Assembly: GCA_002071245.1 (NCBI GenBank)
Contig: MWEV01000003.1
Span: forward strand, 1 to 11,539
From: Deltaproteobacteria bacterium ADurb.Bin026
GTDB taxonomy: Bacteria > Desulfobacterota > Syntrophorhabdia > Syntrophorhabdales > Syntrophorhabdaceae
Direction: 5' to 3'
Length of the DNA stretch: 11,539 nt
In this document: positions 7,320 to 11,539 of the stretch, piece by piece
How the letters are laid out: every line of letters starts with the position of its first letter
Position numbering within the stretch: position 1 is the stretch's first letter
The notes under the pieces: generated by a model
The model's input: the letters and a program-made list of their open reading frames with translations, nothing else
Told to the model about the DNA's origin: nothing
Database searches by the model: none
Position numbers and translations under genes: made by a program

Positions 7320-7348
7320 TTGACAAAAGTGATTTCCGATACTAAAAT
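7320..7348 (+). promoter_or_regulatory. Near-consensus sigma-70 promoter for the exported-protein genes
   Basis: The -35 is a perfect TTGACA (7320-7325), and the -10 is TAAAAT (7343-7348), five of six consensus bases, at the optimal 17-base spacing. Transcription would start near 7355, about 15 nt before the ATG at 7370. The leader is therefore very short and has only a weak GAG as ribosome binding site. Confidence 0.65.
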
Positions 7349-7369
7349 TAGATACATTATGAGTGATTC

Positions 7370-8377
7370 ATGCTAAAAAAAGAGATACTTATCATCGCAA
7401 TCGTTTTTTTCTTTATTATATCACTTAATTCAGCAAGCAGCTCTACTTTAAAAATCAATTTCAATAAAAATATGATGGATGTCTATGCGGACGATGCAGC
7501 GCTTTCGTCCATAGCATCAGAAGTCAGCAGGGCATTGGATATTAAGATTTTTATCGACAGGACTCAGGAAAACAGGAAAATTAGTGTGGACTTTAAAGGT
7601 GTTCCTCTTGAAAAGGGTATAAAGATGATCGCCTATCCGCTCAACTATGTTATCTTCAGGGATGCAAAGGGTAATGCGACAGAACTTCTGATATTTAAAA
7701 CGCCAGGTTTAAATCAGGGGCAGTACAGCGTATTTGCGGGAAAGGGAGGACGAACTGTCGGTGCAGTAGAAAAAAAGACTGTTGGTTTAGATAAAGACGA
7801 TGGTAAAACTGTTGTTTCAGGGATGAACCAGGGTAGATCGAGCATGGGTAAGACAGATAAGGACGATGGAGACACAAAGGATTCACATTCAGTGTCTGAA
7901 GCCAGAATTAATGCCTCCCTTCAAGGGAACGAAAGAAACACAGATAACCCTGATACGGTTGTTCTGAAAGGTGATAGAGGATTTGAGGTCGGCATGTGGG
8001 TTGCAAAGAGGATGCAGGAGGCGGAAAATTTGAGGACACAGAAACAGGTTGAGGCAAACAGCAGAGAATACGCAAAAAGAGAGATGGAGCCATTAACAGA
8101 CGCCGTTAATCTTGCCGCAATCCAGCAGAATAAGAATATGGCCTTGTCAATGGCAGGTGTTTCACAAGGAGGCGCCAATGAGTCAAACACATCTGCGGGT
8201 GCCCCAGAAGCGCAAACAATAACCTCATATCAGTCGCCGTCAAGTTACAATAATTGGTCGGCAAATATGCAATCTCGCTATTACCAGTTCACATCACAAT
8301 CGAGAAGCTACAACTATTACAGTTATTATAACAAGATGTCTTCAACTATAAACTATATGAGAAGTTTTGGTAAATAA
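7370..8377 (+). CDS. Exported protein with N-terminal STN/secretin-N0-like domain, function unknown
   Basis: The product is 335 aa. Residues 1-25 form a signal peptide (LIIAIVFFFIISL core, cleavage near SASS). Residues about 27-110 resemble the STN/N0 fold of secretins and TonB-dependent receptors: an LKINFNKNMMDVYADDAALSSIA strand-helix start, then RKISVDFKGVPLEKGIKMI. A hydrophilic stretch follows with the repeated motif DKDDG (141-145 and 163-167), then a charged, probably helical part (about 205-245), then a Gln/Ser/Asn/Tyr-rich tail (284-335; eleven Tyr). There is no beta-barrel, so it is not a secretin. An in-frame TGA at 7364 makes ATG 7370 the first possible start. The next gene follows after 15 nt, so they are probably co-transcribed. 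I do not recognise a named family beyond the STN-like domain; a role with the neighbouring T2SS or the repeat protein is inference. Confidence 0.7.
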   Translation: MLKKEILIIAIVFFFIISLNSASSSTLKINFNKNMMDVYADDAALSSIASEVSRALDIKIFIDRTQENRKISVDFKGVPLEKGIKMIAYPLNYVIFRDAKGNATELLIFKTPGLNQGQYSVFAGKGGRTVGAVEKKTVGLDKDDGKTVVSGMNQGRSSMGKTDKDDGDTKDSHSVSEARINASLQGNERNTDNPDTVVLKGDRGFEVGMWVAKRMQEAENLRTQKQVEANSREYAKREMEPLTDAVNLAAIQQNKNMALSMAGVSQGGANESNTSAGAPEAQTITSYQSPSSYNNWSANMQSRYYQFTSQSRSYNYYSYYNKMSSTINYMRSFGK

Positions 8378-8380
8378 CCA

Positions 8381-8386
8381 GGGAGG
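8381..8386 (+). promoter_or_regulatory. Strong ribosome binding site of the giant repeat protein
   Basis: GGGAGG lies six A-rich bases before the ATG at 8393 and within four bases of the previous stop. It supports both the chosen start and expression from the same transcript as the STN-domain gene. Confidence 0.75.
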
Positions 8387-8392
8387 AAAAAA

Positions 8393-11300
8393 ATGAAAAA
8401 GAAACACCATTTTTTAATCTGGTCATTCATTGTATGCCTTGTATTTTTTTCAGGCATGGTTGTAAAGGTTCAGGGTGCTGACACAATATCCCTGACCGGT
8501 TTTGTCAGGAAAATGTCGCCGCCGCCGACTACTCCTCCAGAGGGAGGAGGGACGCCAGGGCCACAGATGCTCGGAGGTGCAAACGTAAGTCTGATAAGCA
8601 ACCCCGGCATCTCAACAACCAGTTCGTCCGCTGTAGCTACACTTGGTAAATTCACCCTGACAGGTATTCCTGCAAACCAGCTTCATTGGTTTAAAGTAAC
8701 GGCAACCGGCTGTTTAAATACCAATATAGGGGTGCAGGTGGGTTCAACAAACATAGACACCTCTGTTCCCTCTGGCTGCGGCATGCCCCCATATCCGCCT
8801 TGCAACCTGTATCAATTGATGGCGATATCAGATACGATGAAAACGGATATTGAAAGCAGGAGCATGATCAGCTTTAACTCAAACGAAGGTCATGTAATTG
8901 TGGAACTGACAAGTAGCGACAATTCAGACCTCGGCATATTTAACTATGCGACACAAACATATAACAAGCAGGTACGTTTTTATGTAGATGGCAATGGACC
9001 GATACCTCCTGGCCAGTACTATGAGATCAGCCCAGGCCGTGCCTATCTGATTCCCAATATTACTCCAGGGACCAGAACAATAACGGTAGAGGTAGATGGG
9101 CTTGTTGTTCCGACTATGACATACCCCATATTTGCAGGTGAAGTGAGTTTTGGACATATCATTATTACCCCCGATGCAACAAGCCTTGGAACAATAAAGG
9201 GAAAGGTTACAAAAGAAAATGGTACAGCAATTCCAGGAGCCACTGTCACAGCAATGCCAGAATTCGGAGTTCCGGTAAGCGCCATCACGGGAACTGACGG
9301 TTTATATGAAATAAAGGGTTTACCTGTAGGCAGATACAAGGTTCAGGCATCGGCAGCAAGCTATGCTCAGCAGTTTTATTATTCGATTGACAGATGGGAC
9401 CTTGCGTCGCCCATTTATGTTGGTGCAAATCAGACCACAGAAGACATCGATTTCATTCTCAGCCCCGCCCATTCGATAAGCGGGAAAGTATATGCGGGCG
9501 GCAGCCCGGTCGCAAATGCATGGGTCAATGCGTCTTCACAGGGCTTGCAAAACAGTGCAGGCGCATCAACAGACGCTGACGGTAACTATTCAATCTCTGT
9601 AAGACCAGCATCGGATTATAGGGTAGATGTTTCTGTCTCTGGTTATGCCCAGCAGTTCTACAATAGCAAGAAAGGCTGGATGGAAGCTGATTTGGTTGAT
9701 GTAACAAATGGAAACGCAACGGGTATCGATTTTTATCTCCTTTCATGCAAAAGCATATCGGGTAAGATAACGGAATCTGACGGCACAACACCTGTGCCCT
9801 ATATTTGGGTTAATGCACATTCTAACAGTACAGGTTCGGATAGTGGTTCTAACACCAAAGAGGATGGAACTTATACTATAACTGTTTCGCCTGCGCCTGA
9901 CTACATAGTAATGGCGAACAAGCCTGGTTCTCCACAGGTATTTTTTGGAGGGCATGGCGGCCAGCCTTCGACGAGTTCTTATGACAAGGCGGCTCTTGTA
10001 GATGTTACTGCCAATAATGCAACGGGCGTTGATATACGGATGATTTCAGGCAATACAATAAAGGGTAGCGTAAAAAAGGATGATGGTACTGGGATCGCAA
10101 ATATAACAGTTAATGCCTTTGGACCGACAGGATGGGGTAATGCTGTGACAGATACAAGCGGTAATTTCACAATCAATGTCCCCACTGGTACAGGCTATAG
10201 GGTAGAGGCATTTTCCGACTCATACCCGAGGGTGATGTGGAAATGCAACACGATTTCAAATACCGAAAATAACATCTATGAGGCCGGCGAGACATGCTTG
10301 GCCTCTGCAAGTACAACCTTATGGAATGAGGCAACTGAGATTAGCACGGAGAAAGGCAGTGTTACCGGTGTAAATATAATCATGAAAACCGGTGTTACTG
10401 TGTCCGGAAGCGTAAAAAAGGATGATAATACACCGCTTGCAGGCGTATGGGTAAATGCAAACTCTGATACTGCTATGACTTGGGGTGGAGGACAGACAAA
10501 CAGCAAGGGAGAATTTAGTTTCAACGTGCCCCCGGCTACTGGCTACAGGATAAATATGAATCATCCAGAATATCCTAATCTGTTTTATGTAACTACCAAT
10601 GTGAACACCTGCTCGACCGATTGTGCAGATGCTGACCCCACAGGGGATTTCAGTCATGCAACGGTATTTGATTTTTCCTCAAGCGGCGCAAAGGGTGTTG
10701 ACTTTGTAGTTAAAACGACTGTGATGGGCACTATCTCGGGTACTGTTATGGCGGGCAAAGTTCCTGTGTCAGGTGCTTGGATAAACGCATGGTCAGAAAA
10801 CTGCATGTACGGAGTCGGAGAGCCGTCAAAAGCGGATGGCAAATATACACTCAAGGTACTGCCAAACAATTGCAAATATAAAGTAGAGGCATTTGCGGAC
10901 AGACTCATAAGAAAGTTTTACAACGATAAATATGATTGGATGGATGCTGACGAAGTGCTTGTAAGTGATGCGAGTCCAAACAGGACAAATATCAACTTCA
11001 ACCTTTCCTCCGGCAATCAAATATCAGGTACTGTAACCTATAACGGCAATGCTGTATCAGGAATCTGGGTAAATGCCCATTCTGAAACGAATATGTCCGG
11101 CGGCGGTGCTGAAACCGATTCGGCCGGTAAATATTCTATAAATGTAAAACCAGCTTCAGATTACAGGGTCGGCGTATGGCATCCTAACTATGTTCCTCAG
11201 ATGTGGAATAATAAGGCAGACTGGATGCAGGCTGACCTTGTTGATACATCAAGCGGTTCAAGAGACAACATTAACTTTGCGCTCAGCCAGGGAATATCAA

Positions 11301-11539
11301 TAAAAGGAACCGTGAAAAAAGACGGCAGCGCTATCACGGACAACAAAGGCTGGGTCAATGCCTTCTCTGAAAAGACCGGAAGCGGTGCTGGTGGACCAAT
11401 TCAGACAGACGGCACATATTCTATAAAGGTCAGCCCGGCAACTGATTACAGGGTTGAGGTTTTCCATCCTGATTACGGTAGACAGTTTTACAATAATACA
11501 CAAAGATGGGATATGGCAACGCTTGTAAATGCTTCCACT
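8393..11539 (+). CDS. Giant exported protein of tandem carboxypeptidase-regulatory-like repeats, 3' end beyond window
   Basis: The frame is open for 1049 codons with no stop, so the protein is truncated by the window. Residues 1-29 are a signal peptide (KKKHH, then a hydrophobic core, cleavage near VQGA). A first divergent beta-sandwich spans about 33-117, containing a Pro/Gly-rich loop (43-58). A unique region with Cys107, Cys129 and Cys137 follows (about 107-260). From residue 266 there are eight tandem repeats of 92-113 aa that look like the CarboxypepD_reg fold (G.V....G....A.WVNA.S......TD.DG.YSI.V.PA.DYRV). This fold is typically a non-catalytic surface or adhesion beta-sandwich; no protease or sugar-hydrolase motif is seen. 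No lipobox, sorting signal or anchor is visible in this part. It is plausibly a T2SS substrate or outer-surface fibre, inferred from the adjacent gsp operon. Confidence 0.88.
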   Translation, partial: MKKKHHFLIWSFIVCLVFFSGMVVKVQGADTISLTGFVRKMSPPPTTPPEGGGTPGPQMLGGANVSLISNPGISTTSSSAVATLGKFTLTGIPANQLHWFKVTATGCLNTNIGVQVGSTNIDTSVPSGCGMPPYPPCNLYQLMAISDTMKTDIESRSMISFNSNEGHVIVELTSSDNSDLGIFNYATQTYNKQVRFYVDGNGPIPPGQYYEISPGRAYLIPNITPGTRTITVEVDGLVVPTMTYPIFAGEVSFGHIIITPDATSLGTIKGKVTKENGTAIPGATVTAMPEFGVPVSAITGTDGLYEIKGLPVGRYKVQASAASYAQQFYYSIDRWDLASPIYVGANQTTEDIDFILSPAHSISGKVYAGGSPVANAWVNASSQGLQNSAGASTDADGNYSISVRPASDYRVDVSVSGYAQQFYNSKKGWMEADLVDVTNGNATGIDFYLLSCKSISGKITESDGTTPVPYIWVNAHSNSTGSDSGSNTKEDGTYTITVSPAPDYIVMANKPGSPQVFFGGHGGQPSTSSYDKAALVDVTANNATGVDIRMISGNTIKGSVKKDDGTGIANITVNAFGPTGWGNAVTDTSGNFTINVPTGTGYRVEAFSDSYPRVMWKCNTISNTENNIYEAGETCLASASTTLWNEATEISTEKGSVTGVNIIMKTGVTVSGSVKKDDNTPLAGVWVNANSDTAMTWGGGQTNSKGEFSFNVPPATGYRINMNHPEYPNLFYVTTNVNTCSTDCADADPTGDFSHATVFDFSSSGAKGVDFVVKTTVMGTISGTVMAGKVPVSGAWINAWSENCMYGVGEPSKADGKYTLKVLPNNCKYKVEAFADRLIRKFYNDKYDWMDADEVLVSDASPNRTNINFNLSSGNQISGTVTYNGNAVSGIWVNAHSETNMSGGGAETDSAGKYSINVKPASDYRVGVWHPNYVPQMWNNKADWMQADLVDTSSGSRDNINFALSQGISIKGTVKKDGSAITDNKGWVNAFSEKTGSGAGGPIQTDGTYSIKVSPATDYRVEVFHPDYGRQFYNNTQRWDMATLVNAST
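9188..11539 (+). repeat. Eight tandem protein-level repeats (92-113 aa each) in the giant exported protein
   Basis: Units begin near nucleotides 9188, 9473, 9752, 10049, 10388, 10712, 11012 and 11288 (residues 266, 361, 454, 553, 666, 774, 874, 966); the last is cut by the window edge. The shared pattern is ISGxV..., then a WVNA-type motif (WVNA, TVNA, WINA), TDxDGxYSIxV, DYRVEV, and often QFYNxKxxWMxADLVD. Unit 1 is the most divergent and lacks WVNA. Units 4 and 5 replace the FYN...WM segment with longer Cys-containing insertions. DNA identity between units is modest, so the duplications look old rather than recently amplified. Confidence 0.88.

Larger units (their letters stand above)
7055..7369. 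other. Divergent intergenic control region between gspC and the STN-protein gene
   Basis: This 315-bp AT-rich stretch contains no convincing gene. It holds outward promoters at both ends: an extended -10 toward gspC near 7087-7095, and a -35/-10 pair toward the plus-strand genes at 7320-7348. Between them lie inverted repeats at 7151-7200 and a CRP/FNR-like box at 7236-7251. The layout suggests shared or coordinated control of the secretion machine and the exported proteins. No tRNA, riboswitch or terminator fold was recognised. Confidence 0.6.

Noticed and set aside
7055..7369. Riboswitch, small RNA or tRNA in the divergent intergenic region
   Set aside because: No conserved riboswitch core, cloverleaf or terminator-like hairpin with a U-run could be recognised.
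7302..7376. Possible 20-codon leader peptide starting at TTG 7314 after GAGAGG and overlapping the ATG at 7370
   Set aside because: It would need transcription from upstream of 7302, but the best promoter (7320-7348) lies inside it; TTG start and short length make it weak.
10319..10657. 112-codon minus-strand open frame inside the repeat protein gene, and similar minus-strand frames from 8470 to 11503
   Set aside because: All are antisense to an uninterrupted 1049-codon frame with clear repeating motifs; their composition follows from the complementary strand.
8393..11539. CRISPR array or recent DNA-level tandem duplication suggested by periodicity
   Set aside because: The period is about 280-340 nt, the repeats are conserved in protein rather than DNA, and the frame is continuously coding.

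Overview
This window holds most of a type II secretion system (T2SS) operon on the minus strand. Divergent from it, on the plus strand, is a two-gene unit encoding exported proteins. Gene order (C-D-E-F-G-H-I), inner- and outer-membrane parts and export signals all indicate a diderm bacterium. Moderately AT-rich coding DNA, frequent ATA/AGA/AGG codons and a KFEIRN-coding tandem repeat suggest a Desulfobacterota or Nitrospirota-like lineage. That placement is an inference and cannot be settled from this sequence alone.

Left part, 99-7054, minus strand, transcribed right to left: gspC (HR and PDZ clamp protein), gspD (outer-membrane secretin), gspE (ATPase), gspF (inner-membrane platform), gspG (major pseudopilin), gspH and gspI (minor pseudopilins). 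Genes overlap or nearly touch, except for a 99-nt gap between gspE and gspF. At the left edge, where gspJ would be expected, the bases after gspI do not start a prepilin-like reading frame; only a short hydrophobic open frame runs off the window.

Middle, 7055-7369: an AT-rich divergent intergenic region. It carries an extended -10 promoter reading toward gspC, a near-consensus sigma-70 promoter reading toward the plus-strand genes, a CRP/FNR-like half-symmetric box, and inverted repeats.

Right part, plus strand: a 335-aa exported protein (7370-8377) with an N-terminal STN/secretin-N0-like domain and a Tyr/Ser/Asn-rich tail. Fifteen nucleotides later begins a very large exported protein (8393 to beyond the right edge, at least 1049 aa). 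It is built from at least eight tandem 92-113-residue carboxypeptidase-regulatory-like beta-sandwich repeats sharing a WVNA motif.

Working model (inference): the T2SS exports, or places on the surface, the giant repeat protein, and the small N0-like protein is an accessory that may engage the T2SS periplasmic parts. The adjacency, divergent promoters and N0-like fold support this only circumstantially. The T2SS genes themselves are conventional; the exported pair is the part most likely to be undescribed.
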